A stretch of DNA of 64,000 bases from Akkermansia sp. (GTDB lineage: Bacteria; Verrucomicrobiota; Verrucomicrobiia; Verrucomicrobiales; Akkermansiaceae), in NCBI GenBank assembly GCA_017546445.1, contig JAFYWX010000014.1:1-64000 (forward strand). The letters are read 5' to 3'. The notes under the pieces were generated by a model. The model did not search any database and was not told where the DNA came from. It saw nothing but the letters and a program-made list of their open reading frames with translations. Below, one piece after another: positions 1 to 8,206 of the stretch (position 1 is the first letter of the stretch; each line of letters begins with the position of its first letter). The position numbers and the translations under genes were made by a program.

Positions 1-183
1 CACGGGTTCCTATTCCTTATTTTGCTTTACGAGGGGTTACGCGCACCATGCTGACGCACGGTGCGCTCCACCGCCTCGCTATTGATAGGCCGCCCGTTTC
101 ACGGGCTTTTGAATTCCGCTCGCTGACGCGAGCCATCATTCACACAAATCGCCATTTACTGAGTTCTTAGAGGTAACCAGCTA
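1..183. repeat. Intergenic palindrome cluster
   Basis: There is no gene here. Three perfect or near-perfect hairpins are visible: GCGCACC/GGTGCGC at 41-66, GCCCGT/ACGGGC at 92-106 followed by TTTT, and GCTCGC/GCGAGC at 118-133. The linker GGGCTTTTGAATTCCGC between the second and third matches the core seen in the foldback elements at 25.1-25.4 kb and 53.7-54.0 kb, so this is probably a copy of the same intergenic repeat family. The 92-110 hairpin could also end a + strand transcript arriving from outside the window. Confidence 0.6.
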
Positions 184-954
184 TTAATAATCAAAGGCGC
201 TGGCCTGCAGCAGGTCCTCGGCGGAGATATAGGGAATGAGCTCCGTGTCCGGGTGGTTGAAATTGGGCGGCAGGTTATTTTCGGTGATGAGGGTGTTGCC
301 TTCGGGCAGGGGCATGGCATGGCGGGCATGCGCATGCAGCGCGAGTGAGGGTACCATAATCAGGCATTTGCCGGCTGCTGCTGCGGCGGCCTTTGCCCAG
401 GCGGTGCGGGCCGGGTGATGGTAGGCCGCTACATCGCTGCGCACGGCGGGGGGAATGAGCAGGGCGATATCCGGCTTGTGCTCCTGCTCCAGGGAGCCGA
501 GCGCCGCCGGGGCATCGAGAATGCCGCATTCCTTATTCATGATGCCACCGGTGCAGATGAGCTGCTGGGGCAGGGGAGATTGGGCCAGCTTGCTGAGCAG
601 TTCCGGTGAATTGGTCACCAGGGTGCAGGGCATATCCCCCAGCTGGGAGACCAGTACCAGCGCGAGCGGGTCGCTGTCCAGATACACGCACATACCTGGC
701 TTGATGTGTGCGGCGGCCAGAGCGGCCAGCTGGCAATCCGGGCGGGCAGAGGAATCCTTGCCGAGGGTGGGGAGTATGTATTTTGCGCCGCCGTGGGTGC
801 GCTGAAGCAGCCCCTGTGCCTGCATGTCCACCAGGTCGGTGCGAATGGTTTCATCCGTCACGCCGAGTTCGCGGGCGAGGGTGGCTGAGCGTATGCTGCC
901 GCGTTGCTGCAGGATGCGGAGGATATAGGCGCGTCTCTCCTGGGCAACATACAT
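184..954 (-). CDS. DeoR-family transcriptional regulator
   Basis: The 256-residue protein has the DeoR layout. An N-terminal winged helix-turn-helix (about residues 5-57, with RRAYILRILQQRGSI and VTDETIRTDLVDMQ) ends in the family signature THGGAKY. A C-terminal sugar-phosphate-sensor-like domain follows, with VTNSPELLSKLA and a CTGGIMN segment. The effector-pocket motif usually read as DSGTT is LDSDPLAL here, so the ligand may differ from classic DeoR proteins. It is the last gene of the operon leuC-leuD-unknown-this gene, starting 15 bp after its upstream neighbour, which hints at a link to leucine supply. The target and ligand are unknown. Confidence 0.8.
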   Translation of the reverse strand: MYVAQERRAYILRILQQRGSIRSATLARELGVTDETIRTDLVDMQAQGLLQRTHGGAKYILPTLGKDSSARPDCQLAALAAAHIKPGMCVYLDSDPLALVLVSQLGDMPCTLVTNSPELLSKLAQSPLPQQLICTGGIMNKECGILDAPAALGSLEQEHKPDIALLIPPAVRSDVAAYHHPARTAWAKAAAAAAGKCLIMVPSLALHAHARHAMPLPEGNTLITENNLPPNFNHPDTELIPYISAEDLLQASAFDY

Positions 955-969
955 GGGGAAAAGGGAGAA

Positions 970-2082
970 TCAGGGGTGGAAGGTGGCGGCAAAGTCCTCC
1001 AGCTTGCTGATGAGGAGACCGGCGGCCTCGCAGAACACGGCGGAGACATCCTCGTTCACCCGGCGGCTGCGGGCGCAGAGCTCCTGGATGAGCTTCTGGA
1101 TAATCTGCACGCGGCGGCTGGCTAAATCCACCGGGAAGGAGGACTGGCGGGTCAGCAGAATGGTAGCCAGAATGTAGGAAACCACGCCGGCATAGCGCTT
1201 GATGAAGTCCTCGGCCTCTTCTCGCCCCACGTTTTCACGAATCATCATGTGCTTCTGCACCAGCGCCGTCAGGCGGGAGGTTTCCTGGAACAGGGGGTGG
1301 TGCATGGCGCCCTTAACGGCTTTGGCATGGTCGGGCAACACAAAATCGAGCACATCCCAGTTGCGGTCGCCGTTCTGCTCCGGCGGCATGTGGGCCTCAT
1401 CCTCCGCGGCCATCTGGTTGAGCAGGTCGGTGCGGTCCATGACATAGGCCTCGGAAAGCTGGCCGTTGATTTCGTGGCGGTATTTGGCGCGGATGGTGGG
1501 GTGAATGGCCATGTAGGCCTCTGCCCGGTTCAGGCGGGCATCCCAGGAGCAGCTGGGAAGCTTTTCGGTATGGATGATGGCCATAGCCGCGCCTTCGAAG
1601 CGGGAGACGTTGTAGGCCACATGGTCGCGCAGGGCTTCCATGTTCAGGAATGCCTGGCTGTTGGCCTCCTGCCAGGTCATTTCCCACTGCGGAAGCGAGA
1701 TTTCGTAGTCGAAATCAGCCGTTTCGATGAGCAGGCGGGTTTCCCGCTGCACAAAGAGCTCTACGGAGAGCAGGTTGGAAAGCGCGCGGCGATTGTCCTC
1801 ATCCGGCACACGGCGGGAGAGGGTGATATCCCCCGCCTGCACATGCCCCTGGGAGTGGCTGCGCAGCTGCGCCAGCACCGGGTGCTCTTCCTTCTGGGCG
1901 CGGGTGGGCTGCCGGTTGGTGAAACTGACACGGCAGCCTGCAATGTCCCGCAGGCAGTTGCCCTCCAGTATGAAATCAATGGGCTCGCCGCCATCAATCC
2001 CCCACAGGGTGAGGTGCGTCACACCCCGCGAGGTGTTGTCGATAACACCTCGGGTGATTAAGGGTGTGATGAGGGCGAGCAT
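970..2082 (-). CDS. Conserved-looking protein of unknown function (leu operon)
   Basis: A 370-residue soluble protein with no signal peptide or membrane segment, which I do not recognise. The N-terminal third looks beta-rich and the C-terminal two thirds look largely helical and charged, with segments such as GREEAEDFIKRYAGVV and ASRRVQIIQKLIQELC. It starts 18 bp after leuD and is followed 15 bp later by the DeoR-like gene, so it is almost certainly co-transcribed with leuCD. Codon use resembles the neighbours, which argues for a real gene. No enzyme motif was seen, and a role in leucine synthesis would rest only on position. Confidence 0.7.
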   Translation of the reverse strand: MLALITPLITRGVIDNTSRGVTHLTLWGIDGGEPIDFILEGNCLRDIAGCRVSFTNRQPTRAQKEEHPVLAQLRSHSQGHVQAGDITLSRRVPDEDNRRALSNLLSVELFVQRETRLLIETADFDYEISLPQWEMTWQEANSQAFLNMEALRDHVAYNVSRFEGAAMAIIHTEKLPSCSWDARLNRAEAYMAIHPTIRAKYRHEINGQLSEAYVMDRTDLLNQMAAEDEAHMPPEQNGDRNWDVLDFVLPDHAKAVKGAMHHPLFQETSRLTALVQKHMMIRENVGREEAEDFIKRYAGVVSYILATILLTRQSSFPVDLASRRVQIIQKLIQELCARSRRVNEDVSAVFCEAAGLLISKLEDFAATFHP

Positions 2083-2100
2083 AGAGGGCTGAATGAGTGC

Positions 2101-2706
2101 TTACTTGCTGCTGGGGGCGGGCAGGGTGGCGGCCAGGTGTGCTACGGCCTCCGGGGCATTCATGAGCTCCACCACGGCATCCCACTTGCCCTGCATGAGC
2201 GCCTCGCGGGGCTCGGCAGGCATGGTGATGGGGAAGCTGGCGGCGGGGCAGCTCAGGGTCATGCTTTCCAGGTCAACCGTCCACTGGGTATCCGGGGCGG
2301 CTGTGGTGATTTCCATGGCGCGGAGCAGGTCCTCGCGGCTGGCGCGTACGCAGGGCAGGCCGATGCCGCTGCTGTTGCCAAAGAAGATTTCGGCAAAGGT
2401 CTCGGCCACGATGGCCTGGATGCCGCTGCGCTTGATGGCCTGCGGGGCGTGCTCACGGGAGGAACCGCAGCCGAAGTTCTCACCACCCAGGATGATGGTG
2501 GCGCCGGCGTGCTGCGGGGCATCGATGGGGTGGCCCTTGCTGCTGCCGTCGGCGTTGAAACGCTCGTCGTAGAACATGGTGCCGGCCAGTTCATCGAAAG
2601 TGATGCACTTGAGGAAGCGGGCGGGGATGATGCGGTCAGTATCCATATCCGCCCCGGCTACGGGAACGGCCTTGCCGCTGATGCTGATAATCTTGGTAAG
2701 AGGCAT
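2101..2706 (-). CDS. leuD: 3-isopropylmalate dehydratase small subunit
   Basis: LeuD pairs with LeuC to isomerise 2-isopropylmalate to 3-isopropylmalate in leucine biosynthesis. The 201-residue length is normal for the family. Typical small-subunit (aconitase swivel domain) motifs are present: DMDTDRIIPARFLK near residues 21-34, GENFGCGSSREHAPQA near 75-90, and FAEIFFGNSSGIGLP near 103-117. The gene starts 21 bp after the leuC stop codon, consistent with a heterodimer made from one message. Confidence 0.96.
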   Translation of the reverse strand: MPLTKIISISGKAVPVAGADMDTDRIIPARFLKCITFDELAGTMFYDERFNADGSSKGHPIDAPQHAGATIILGGENFGCGSSREHAPQAIKRSGIQAIVAETFAEIFFGNSSGIGLPCVRASREDLLRAMEITTAAPDTQWTVDLESMTLSCPAASFPITMPAEPREALMQGKWDAVVELMNAPEAVAHLAATLPAPSSK

Positions 2707-2727
2707 GTGTTGTAGAAAGGTTATGGG

Positions 2728-4140
2728 TTACTGAATGTCGAACACCTCGCGGGCATCGGCCACGGTGCCGGTGACGGCGGCTGCAGCGGCCATGATGGGG
2801 CTCATAAGCAGGGTGCGGCCCGTGGGGCTGCCCTGGCGGCCCTTGAAGTTGCGGTTGCTGGTGCTGGCGCAGATCTGGTCGCCCACGAGCTTATCAGGGT
2901 TCATGGCCAGGCACATGGAGCACCCGGGCAGGCGCCACTCAAAGCCGGCATCGCGGAAAATCTGGGCAATGCCTTCTTCCTCGCACTGCACGGCGGTCAT
3001 CTGGGAACCCGGCACGGCCAGGGCCTTGATGCCCGGCTTCACCTTGCGGCCCTTCAGGTAGGGAGCCACGGCGCGGAAGTCGGTGATGTGGCCGTTGGTG
3101 CAGGAGCCGATGAACACCACATCCACGGGAAGCCCCTTGATGGGCTGGCCGGGGGTGAGCTTCATGTACTCCAGAGCGGTGGTGTAAGCCTTTCGGCCTT
3201 CGTCATCGCGGGCTGCCTCCGGGGCAGGTACGCTGCCGCCGATGCCGATGTTCATATCCGGGGAGATACCCCAGGTGACGGTCGGCTCGATTTCTTCGGC
3301 GGGGATGATGACCACGTCGTCGTACACGGCGTCGGCATCGGAGGCAAAGCTCTTCCAGCGCTCTACGGCGGCATCCCACTCAGCACCCTTGGGGGCAAAG
3401 GGACGGCCCTTCAGGTATTCGAAGGTGGTTTCGTCCGGGTTGATGTAACCGCAGCGGGCGGCGCCTTCGATGGCCAGGTTGCAGAGGGTCAGTCGGCCAT
3501 CCATATCCATGGATTCAATGGCGCTGCCGCCGAATTCATAGGCATAACCCAGGCCGCCGTTGGCGCCAAGCTTGCCGATGATGTGCAGGGCCACGTCCTT
3601 GGCGGTTACGCCGGGGCGCAGGGTGCCTTCCACGCGCACGTTGCGCACCTTCAGCGGGCTCATGGCCAGGGTCTGTGTGGCCAGCACGTCGCGCACCTGG
3701 GTGGTGCCGATGCCCATGGCTATGCTGCCCACAGCGCCGTGGGTGGCGGTGTGGGAATCTCCGCAGACGATGGTCATGCCGGGCTGGGTGATGCCCAGTT
3801 CCGGGCCTACCATGTGAACGATACCCTGGCGACCACTGGGTAAATCGAAGAATCGGATATTGTTTTCCTGGCAGTTGCGGCGCAGCTCGTTGAGCATGGC
3901 TGCAGCGCGGGGGTCGGCAAAGGGTTCGCTCTGGTTATCGGTGGGGATGATGTGGTCCACCGTGGCGAAAAGGCGTTCCGGGTGCAGTACGGGTAGCTTC
4001 AGTTCACGCAGCATGGCAAAGGCCTGCGGCGAGGTAACTTCGTGCAGGTACATGGTGGCTATGAATAGCTGCGTACGCCCGTCCGGCAGGGTGCCTGCCG
4101 TGTGTGCGTCCCATACTTTTTGGTATAATGTCTTACCCAT
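2728..4140 (-). CDS. leuC: 3-isopropylmalate dehydratase large subunit
   Basis: The 470-residue catalytic subunit is an aconitase-family [4Fe-4S] enzyme of leucine synthesis. Cluster ligands are visible in FIGSCTNGH and in [11 protein letters not shown]. The substrate-binding and helical segments [15 protein letters not shown] and [13 protein letters not shown] are also typical. I start at ATG 4140 ([13 protein letters not shown]), which matches the usual N-terminus; an in-frame ATG 33 bp upstream would overlap the region between promoter and start. It heads the operon leuC-leuD-unknown-deoR-like. Confidence 0.96.
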   Translation of the reverse strand: MGKTLYQKVWDAHTAGTLPDGRTQLFIATMYLHEVTSPQAFAMLRELKLPVLHPERLFATVDHIIPTDNQSEPFADPRAAAMLNELRRNCQENNIRFFDLPSGRQGIVHMVGPELGITQPGMTIVCGDSHTATHGAVGSIAMGIGTTQVRDVLATQTLAMSPLKVRNVRVEGTLRPGVTAKDVALHIIGKLGANGGLGYAYEFGGSAIESMDMDGRLTLCNLAIEGAARCGYINPDETTFEYLKGRPFAPKGAEWDAAVERWKSFASDADAVYDDVVIIPAEEIEPTVTWGISPDMNIGIGGSVPAPEAARDDEGRKAYTTALEYMKLTPGQPIKGLPVDVVFIGSCTNGHITDFRAVAPYLKGRKVKPGIKALAVPGSQMTAVQCEEEGIAQIFRDAGFEWRLPGCSMCLAMNPDKLVGDQICASTSNRNFKGRQGSPTGRTLLMSPIMAAAAAVTGTVADAREVFDIQ

Positions 4141-4157
4141 AATTGTGCTTATGGGGC

Positions 4158-4186
4158 ACTGTAACATATGCACGCGTGAGAGTCAA
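4158..4186 (-). promoter_or_regulatory. leuC promoter
   Basis: Read on the minus strand this is TTGACT, a 17-bp spacer and TACAGT, with 17 bases between the -10 box and the leuC ATG. The leader would be only about 10 nt, so there is no room for a leucine attenuator. The first eight bases of the -35 region (TTGACTCT) are shared with the mdh promoter. Confidence 0.6.
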
Positions 4187-4300
4187 GTAGGCAAGACACG
4201 ATGACCACCTGCTATGACACAAGGCGAGGGGGGGTGGATTTTGAATTTTTGATTTTTGATTTTTGATGTGTTTAGTTCCGCGCGCCGCCGGGAAAACAGA

Positions 4301-4336
4301 AAAACCGGTTCCTGCGTGGCGCAGAAACCGGTTTTG
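4301..4336 (-). terminator. Rho-independent terminator of mdh
   Basis: The arms AAACCGGTTCCTGCG and CGCAGAAACCGGTTT pair with one mismatch. On the minus strand the hairpin is followed by a T-rich tract (TTTTTCTGTTTTCC). It lies 21 bp after the mdh stop codon. Just beyond it, at about 4243-4268, is a short tandem repeat of GATTTTT. Confidence 0.85.
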
Positions 4337-4357
4337 TTGAGCTTTTGTGCGGTATCT

Positions 4358-5341
4358 TTACTCGCCCAGAACCTCAGCGCGCTCCTCGAGCAGCTCGGCG
4401 CAGGAAGCGTCAATCTTGGCGCGGGAGAACTCGTCGATGGGCAGACCCTCAACGATGCTGTAGGTGCCGTCCGCATTGGTGCGGGTGGGCTGGGAGCAGA
4501 TGATGCCGGCGGGCAGACCGTACTTGGTGCCGTCGGTGTAGGAAGCCACGGAGAACCAGTCGCCCTCGGCGGTGGGGGTGGTCAGGTTCTTCACGGTCAT
4601 CAGGGCGGCGTTGGCTGCGGAGGCAGCGGAGGAAAGGCCGCGGGCCTGGATGATGGCGGCGCCGCGCTGCTGCACGGTCTTGATGAAGTCGGTCTTGAGC
4701 CATTCGATGTCGGAGATGACCTCGGTCACGGGCTTGCCACCAATCTTGGCGTTGGTGAAGTCCGGGTACTGGGTGGCGGAGTGGTTGCCCCAGATGGTCA
4801 TGTTGGTCACCTCGGTCACGTGTACACCGGCCTTGGCAGCGAGCTGGCTCTTGGCGCGGTATTCATCGAGCTGGGTCATAGCGAAGAAGTTCTCCTTGGG
4901 CAGACCGGTAGCGTTGTGCAGGGCGATGAGGCAGTTGGTGTTGCAGGGGTTGCCCACCACGAACACGCGGCAGCCGGGGGCGGCGTTCTCGGCGATAGCC
5001 TTGCCCTGGCCCACGAATACCTTACCGTTGATGGAGAGCAGGTCCTTACGCTCCATACCGGCCTTGCGGGGAACGGAACCCACCAGCATGCACCAGTCGG
5101 CATCCTTGAAAGCCACAGCGGGATCATCGGTAGCCACGATTTCCTTCACCAGCGGGAAGGCGCAGTCCTCGAGCTCCATCACAACGCCCTGCAGCTTCTC
5201 CAGGCAGGGGGTGATTTCGAGGAGCTTCAGGATAACGGGCTGATCAGCACCCAGCATCTCGCCAGCTGCAATGCGGAACAGAAGGGAATAGGAAATGTTG
5301 CCGGCGGCGCCGGTCACGGTCACAGTTACGGGTTTCTTCAT
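4358..5341 (-). CDS. mdh: Malate dehydrogenase
   Basis: A 327-residue NAD(P)-dependent enzyme interconverting malate and oxaloacetate, of the cytosolic/Thermus-like (type 2) subgroup. The Rossmann glycine motif is [17 protein letters not shown] at the N-terminus. The nucleotide-binding segment [15 protein letters not shown] and the active-site region [14 protein letters not shown], holding the catalytic histidine, are clear. I start at ATG 5341 ([14 protein letters not shown]); the open frame runs 49 codons further upstream but crosses the promoter. Single-gene unit with its own promoter and terminator. Confidence 0.96.
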   Translation of the reverse strand: MKKPVTVTVTGAAGNISYSLLFRIAAGEMLGADQPVILKLLEITPCLEKLQGVVMELEDCAFPLVKEIVATDDPAVAFKDADWCMLVGSVPRKAGMERKDLLSINGKVFVGQGKAIAENAAPGCRVFVVGNPCNTNCLIALHNATGLPKENFFAMTQLDEYRAKSQLAAKAGVHVTEVTNMTIWGNHSATQYPDFTNAKIGGKPVTEVISDIEWLKTDFIKTVQQRGAAIIQARGLSSAASAANAALMTVKNLTTPTAEGDWFSVASYTDGTKYGLPAGIICSQPTRTNADGTYSIVEGLPIDEFSRAKIDASCAELLEERAEVLGE

Positions 5342-5351
5342 AACGCGGAGT

Positions 5352-5379
5352 ATTTTATGCAATACCTGGTCAGAGTCAA
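5352..5379 (-). promoter_or_regulatory. mdh promoter, probably leaderless
   Basis: Minus-strand TTGACT, 16-bp spacer, TAAAAT, then only ACTCCGCGTT (10 bases) before the mdh ATG. Transcription should start within a few bases of the start codon. Confidence 0.65.
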
Positions 5380-5450
5380 TCCTAAAGTGTGCGATGGGTG
5401 GGCCTTGTGTCACTTTTTTGAAAAAAATGAAAAAATGATGAAAAAAGGTG

Positions 5451-5479
5451 TTGACGAAACGCGGATGAGCTGGTATCTT
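5451..5479 (+). promoter_or_regulatory. tRNA-Ser promoter with A-rich upstream tract
   Basis: TTGACG (5451-5456), a 17-bp spacer and TATCTT (5474-5479) precede the tRNA by 18 bases. The region 5413-5448 is a run of A tracts (AAAAAAA, AAAAA, AAAAAA) in the position of an UP element, which is common at stable-RNA promoters. Confidence 0.65.
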
Positions 5480-5497
5480 TGGCGGCACACAGCATTT

Positions 5498-5587
5498 GGA
5501 GCGGTGGCTGAGAGGCTGAAAGCACCCGTTTGCTAAATGGACGTACTGCGTTAAACAGTACCGGGGGTTCGAATCCCCCCCGCTCCG
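5498..5587 (+). tRNA. tRNA-Ser (anticodon GCU)
   Basis: A 90-nt class II tRNA. Acceptor arms GGAGCGG and CCGCTCC pair fully, with discriminator G at 5587. The anticodon GCT lies at 5532-5534. The long variable arm GTACTG/CAGTAC identifies a serine tRNA reading AGC/AGU. The T arm is GGGGG TTCGAAT CCCCC. CCA is not encoded, so it must be added after transcription. The anticodon stem appears slightly imperfect. Confidence 0.95.
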
Positions 5588-5594
5588 CTGATGG

Positions 5595-5635
5595 AAGGCA
5601 CCAACGCTAGCAAGTGTTGGTGCCTTCTGCTTTTT
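5595..5635 (+). terminator. Terminator after tRNA-Ser
   Basis: A perfect 11-bp stem (AAGGCACCAAC / GTTGGTGCCTT, 5595-5626) is followed by CTGCTTTTT. It ends five bases before the ATG of the next gene, so that gene is either reached by read-through from the tRNA promoter or uses a promoter not recognised here. Confidence 0.85.
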
Positions 5636-5640
5636 ACGCC

Positions 5641-6309
5641 ATGAAACTCACCGCCGCCAGAACTCAGGATGAATTGCAACGCATTGTTGATAAAGAGTTG
5701 CTGCGCCGCCTGCTGGCGGATTCGCCGCTGAATCTGCCCCGGGTGTTTCTTTATGCCCTGAGCTTCATTTTCATGCCCGGTGGAATTCTGGGGCCGATGC
5801 TGGGGGCGGTGAGCACGGCTGTGATGGCGGCCATTGCTGCCTGGCTCTGGCTGTGGGGTGAACCGCAGGCGTTGGATTCTTTTCTGTGGTTCTGGCTTAT
5901 CTGGGCAATGGTGGATCTGGTGCTGTTGCTTCTGATTCGTCTGGTGGTGGGTATCTGCCAGTACCGGCAGGGTAAGGTGTATCTGCCTGCTGAGGAAACA
6001 ACTGCAGAGGTGCAGCTGCAGCCGGGTGGCCGCCTGGTGCTGGATTTGGCGAAGGATGAGGAGAGAAACCCGCATGTGGTGGTGCAGGTGGCTGGGCAGG
6101 GTATCTATGTGCTCACGCTGAAAGTGGAAGATGAAGATGCTGATGTGGATTTGCTGGTGGAAGGTTCCCCTTGTCTGGAGGAGCAGGAGCGGGTGCCCGG
6201 TCTGGTGCATGTCTGCCGCGCGGCGTATCGCCTGGCTCCCGGCAGGCACACGCTTTCTTTCCATGTGCAGAGCCGCACGGCCTCCCGCCTGGTGGTGAGC
6301 TTGCGTTGA
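5641..6309 (+). CDS. Two-helix membrane protein, unknown family (paralogue 1)
   Basis: A 222-residue protein. An N-terminal segment (about 1-35, [18 protein letters not shown]) is followed by two hydrophobic stretches at about 38-66 and 80-105, and then a soluble, predicted beta-rich C-terminal domain (about 115-222). It is clearly homologous to the next gene: TQDEL/TQEQL near the start, the SPLNL/TPLNL motif just before the first helix, and PGRHTL/PGLHEL near the end. I start at ATG 5641, because an upstream in-frame TTG lies inside the tRNA terminator. Function unknown. The pair precedes a PH-domain gene and may act at the membrane. Confidence 0.7.
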   Translation: MKLTAARTQDELQRIVDKELLRRLLADSPLNLPRVFLYALSFIFMPGGILGPMLGAVSTAVMAAIAAWLWLWGEPQALDSFLWFWLIWAMVDLVLLLLIRLVVGICQYRQGKVYLPAEETTAEVQLQPGGRLVLDLAKDEERNPHVVVQVAGQGIYVLTLKVEDEDADVDLLVEGSPCLEEQERVPGLVHVCRAAYRLAPGRHTLSFHVQSRTASRLVVSLR

Positions 6310-6352
6310 TTCGCGCTTGCGGGGCAGGGCGAAATGTGGTAAGCTTCTGCGC

Positions 6353-7042
6353 GTGAAGATAGATGCTCATACCACTCAGGAACAGTTACTGAAGCTCAGC
6401 GAGCAGGTGTTGCGCCGCGATTTGCTGCAGAGTACGCCGCTGAATCTGCGTTTCTTTCTGCGTTATCTGATTCTGTTTCTCCTGTTCCCCGGTATGGTGT
6501 TCGGGTTCAAGGCTGGCATGGGGATTACCCTAGCTTTCTGTGCGGCGCTGGTGGGTATTTTGTTCTGGGGAAGCGAAGCAGCCTCGGCCATGGCTGTTTA
6601 CAGCTGGGTGAGTGCTGGTCTGCTGGTGCTTGTTTTTGTGACGATTGGCGTTATCCGCAAGGCCTGGAAGGAGCGCGAGGTGCGCCGCCAGTATCGCGCC
6701 GCCACTCCGGGGCTGCACCATGCCCAGCGTCATCCGCAGAAGCATGCCCTCCGCTGGCGGAAATCGAACACAGAGGGCTTTCTGGCTACGCATCTGGTGC
6801 TGAATGCCCCGCAGCGTGGCGTCTATGCCATGCTGGTCACGCTGAAGAATTACCAGGGCTCTCAGCTCATTACCCAGGGCCGCCAGGGTACGGCTGTGGT
6901 GCATGCCGGTGGCGGCAAGGGACAGGATTTTCATGCCTTGGTGCTGTATCGCCTGGAGCCGGGCCTGCATGAGCTTATCTGGGCCATATCCGGTGATACC
7001 GCCCCGCAGATTACAGAAGTTTCTCAGCTTAATAACATTTAA
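6353..7042 (+). CDS. Two-helix membrane protein, unknown family (paralogue 2)
   Basis: A 229-residue tandem paralogue of the preceding gene. It has the same layout: N-terminal THTTQEQ-like segment (TTQEQLLKLSEQVLRRDLL), STPLNL, two membrane helices (about 30-58 and 68-95), a basic linker (RKAWKEREVRRQYR) and a C-terminal domain ending RLEPGLHELIW. I chose GTG 6353 because it aligns exactly with the paralogue's start (MKLTAARTQ against VKIDAHTTQ). It begins 43 bp after the first copy and ends 15 bp before the PH-domain gene, so the three may form one unit. Function unknown. Confidence 0.7.
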   Translation: MKIDAHTTQEQLLKLSEQVLRRDLLQSTPLNLRFFLRYLILFLLFPGMVFGFKAGMGITLAFCAALVGILFWGSEAASAMAVYSWVSAGLLVLVFVTIGVIRKAWKEREVRRQYRAATPGLHHAQRHPQKHALRWRKSNTEGFLATHLVLNAPQRGVYAMLVTLKNYQGSQLITQGRQGTAVVHAGGGKGQDFHALVLYRLEPGLHELIWAISGDTAPQITEVSQLNNI

Positions 7043-7057
7043 CCACTATTTTATTGT

Positions 7058-7432
7058 ATGATAGATTTTCAGAATGGAAGCCTGTTCAAGTTGTCGCCGG
7101 TGGAGCCTGAATCCCAGATGGGCCGCGTGGCTCCGCTGCTGATAGAGGACGAGCATATCGTGGCGGCGTTCAAGACTATTCGCGATTCCGTGGTGTTCAC
7201 CAACAAGCGCGTGATTGCCTGCAATGTGCAGGGAATCACCGGCAAGAAGGTGGATTTCACCTCGCTGCCCTACAGCAAGATTCAGGCCTATTCCATCGAA
7301 ACCGCCGGTACTTTTGACCTGGATTGCGAGCTCGATTTGTTCTATAGCGGTATCGGCCAGGTCCGGTTTGAGCTTCGCGGTGGATGTGATATCCGCGAGC
7401 TGTGCAGGGTTATCAGCACTTATGTGCTGTAA
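7058..7432 (+). CDS. Bacterial PH-domain protein (bPH_1/DUF1696-like)
   Basis: A 124-residue single-domain protein that fits the bacterial pleckstrin-homology family. Visible hallmarks are the strand pattern EHIVAAFKTIRDSVVFTNKRVIACNVQG, quoted here in two parts as EHIVAAFKTIRDSVVF and TNKRVIACNVQG, then KKVDFTSLPYSKIQAYSIET and a closing amphipathic helix DIRELCRVISTYVL. It has no signal peptide or membrane segment. In other bacteria such domains form rings or bind partner proteins. It lies next to two-helix membrane proteins and 2.4 kb upstream of an array of membrane proteins with a related PH-like signature, which suggests a shared theme. Confidence 0.8.
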   Translation: MIDFQNGSLFKLSPVEPESQMGRVAPLLIEDEHIVAAFKTIRDSVVFTNKRVIACNVQGITGKKVDFTSLPYSKIQAYSIETAGTFDLDCELDLFYSGIGQVRFELRGGCDIRELCRVISTYVL

Positions 7433-7586
7433 GACACTGCGGGCCGCAGGCACGCAATTTAGACCAGCCGCAGGCTGGATTTAGACTGCCAGGATTTCAT
7501 TCCTCCGCCAGGAGGAATTTCACTGTCCGCCGTTCAGGCGGTCAATGTAGTTGAACTGATTTATTCTGCGCAGCGACAGCTGCGGA

Positions 7587-7940
7587 TTATTCCTCTTTCA
7601 TTGAGTTCAATCTTGTATTGATAGAGGAAATCAACATGCGACGAATAGACCCGGCATCCCTGCGCAATGATTCAGCAGTCGTGGCGAGCTCCGGACATGC
7701 CGTTGCGAGAACTTCCAGCCAGTATTCACATTCATGGCATTCCTTGAGTGATATGCGTAGTTTGTGGACAAAATCATCGGGGCTTTCTGCATAGCGGGCC
7801 TCAAACAGATTAGCGCCAATACTTGTGCCGGCACGCGCCAGCTGGTTCTTCAGAAACGAGCGACGCTCAATCTGGTCATAGAGCTGGACAAGTCGAACTG
7901 ATAGGGAAATAGCCGCATGGCGAAGTCTGTCTTTTTCCAT
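7587..7940 (-). CDS. Four-helix bundle protein (S23/IVS family)
   Basis: A 117-residue helical protein of the S23 ribosomal/four-helix-bundle family. Characteristic segments are SLSVRLVQLYDQIERRSFLKNQ split by short turns, ARAGTSIGANLFEARYAES (about 36-54), and KLRISLKECHECEYWLEVL (about 60-78). Members are found inside 23S rRNA intervening sequences and in scattered genomic copies; some relatives (Avd) assist diversity-generating retroelements. There is no reverse transcriptase or variable repeat here. The gene has its own promoter and lies in the loop of the large inverted repeat. Exact function unknown. Confidence 0.88.
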   Translation of the reverse strand: MEKDRLRHAAISLSVRLVQLYDQIERRSFLKNQLARAGTSIGANLFEARYAESPDDFVHKLRISLKECHECEYWLEVLATACPELATTAESLRRDAGSIRRMLISSINTRLNSMKEE

Positions 7941-7948
7941 GGTGTTAC

Positions 7949-7978
7949 GTTATACGGAATTTTTTGATTGTATGTAAA
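7949..7978 (-). promoter_or_regulatory. Promoter of the S23-type gene
   Basis: Minus-strand TTTACA, 18-bp spacer, TATAAC, then 8 bases to the ATG. This implies the gene is expressed from inside the element, not only by read-through. Confidence 0.5.
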
Positions 7979-8168
7979 GATTTAGTTTCATTTTCCGCGG
8001 CCATGCGGCCGCCAGAAATAGAATTAGTCACACTTGCATTGTCCGCCTGAACGGCGGACAGTGAAATTCCTCCTGGCGGAGGAATGAAATCCTATCGGTC
8101 TAAATCCAGCCTGCGGCTGGTCTGAATTGCGTGCCTGCGGCCCGCAGTGTTGTGTTATGCTTTTGGGC

Positions 8169-8196
8169 TTGCAAATACGAGGTTTTATAGTAGAAT
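8169..8196 (+). promoter_or_regulatory. glyS promoter, probably leaderless
   Basis: TTGCAA (8169-8174), a 16-bp spacer and TAGAAT (8191-8196), followed by ATCCCGCGTT (10 bases) and the glyS ATG. It begins 19 bp after the inverted-repeat element. Confidence 0.55.
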
Positions 8197-8206
8197 ATCC
8201 CGCGTT

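Larger units (their letters stand above)
7434..8150. mobile_element. 717-bp inverted-repeat element around an S23-type gene
   Basis: The arms 7434-7547 and 8037-8150 are reverse complements over about 114 bp with only about five mismatches. Each arm is built of small hairpins, such as CCAGCCGCAGGCTGG, ATTCCTCCGCCAGGAGGAAT and GTCCGCCGTTCAGGCGG. Between them sits one minus-strand gene for a four-helix-bundle (S23/IVS) protein. This is the architecture of intervening sequences in some bacterial 23S rRNAs, but here it lies between protein genes, starting two bases after a stop codon. I saw no target-site duplication and no transposase. Confidence 0.75.

Noticed and set aside
7587-7940. Diversity-generating retroelement accessory (Avd)
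   Set aside because: The protein family is related, but there is no reverse transcriptase, template repeat or variable repeat nearby.
7434-8150. Target-site duplication around the S23 element
   Set aside because: The bases on both sides (CTGTAAG and TGTGTTA) show no direct repeat, so classical transposition is not supported.
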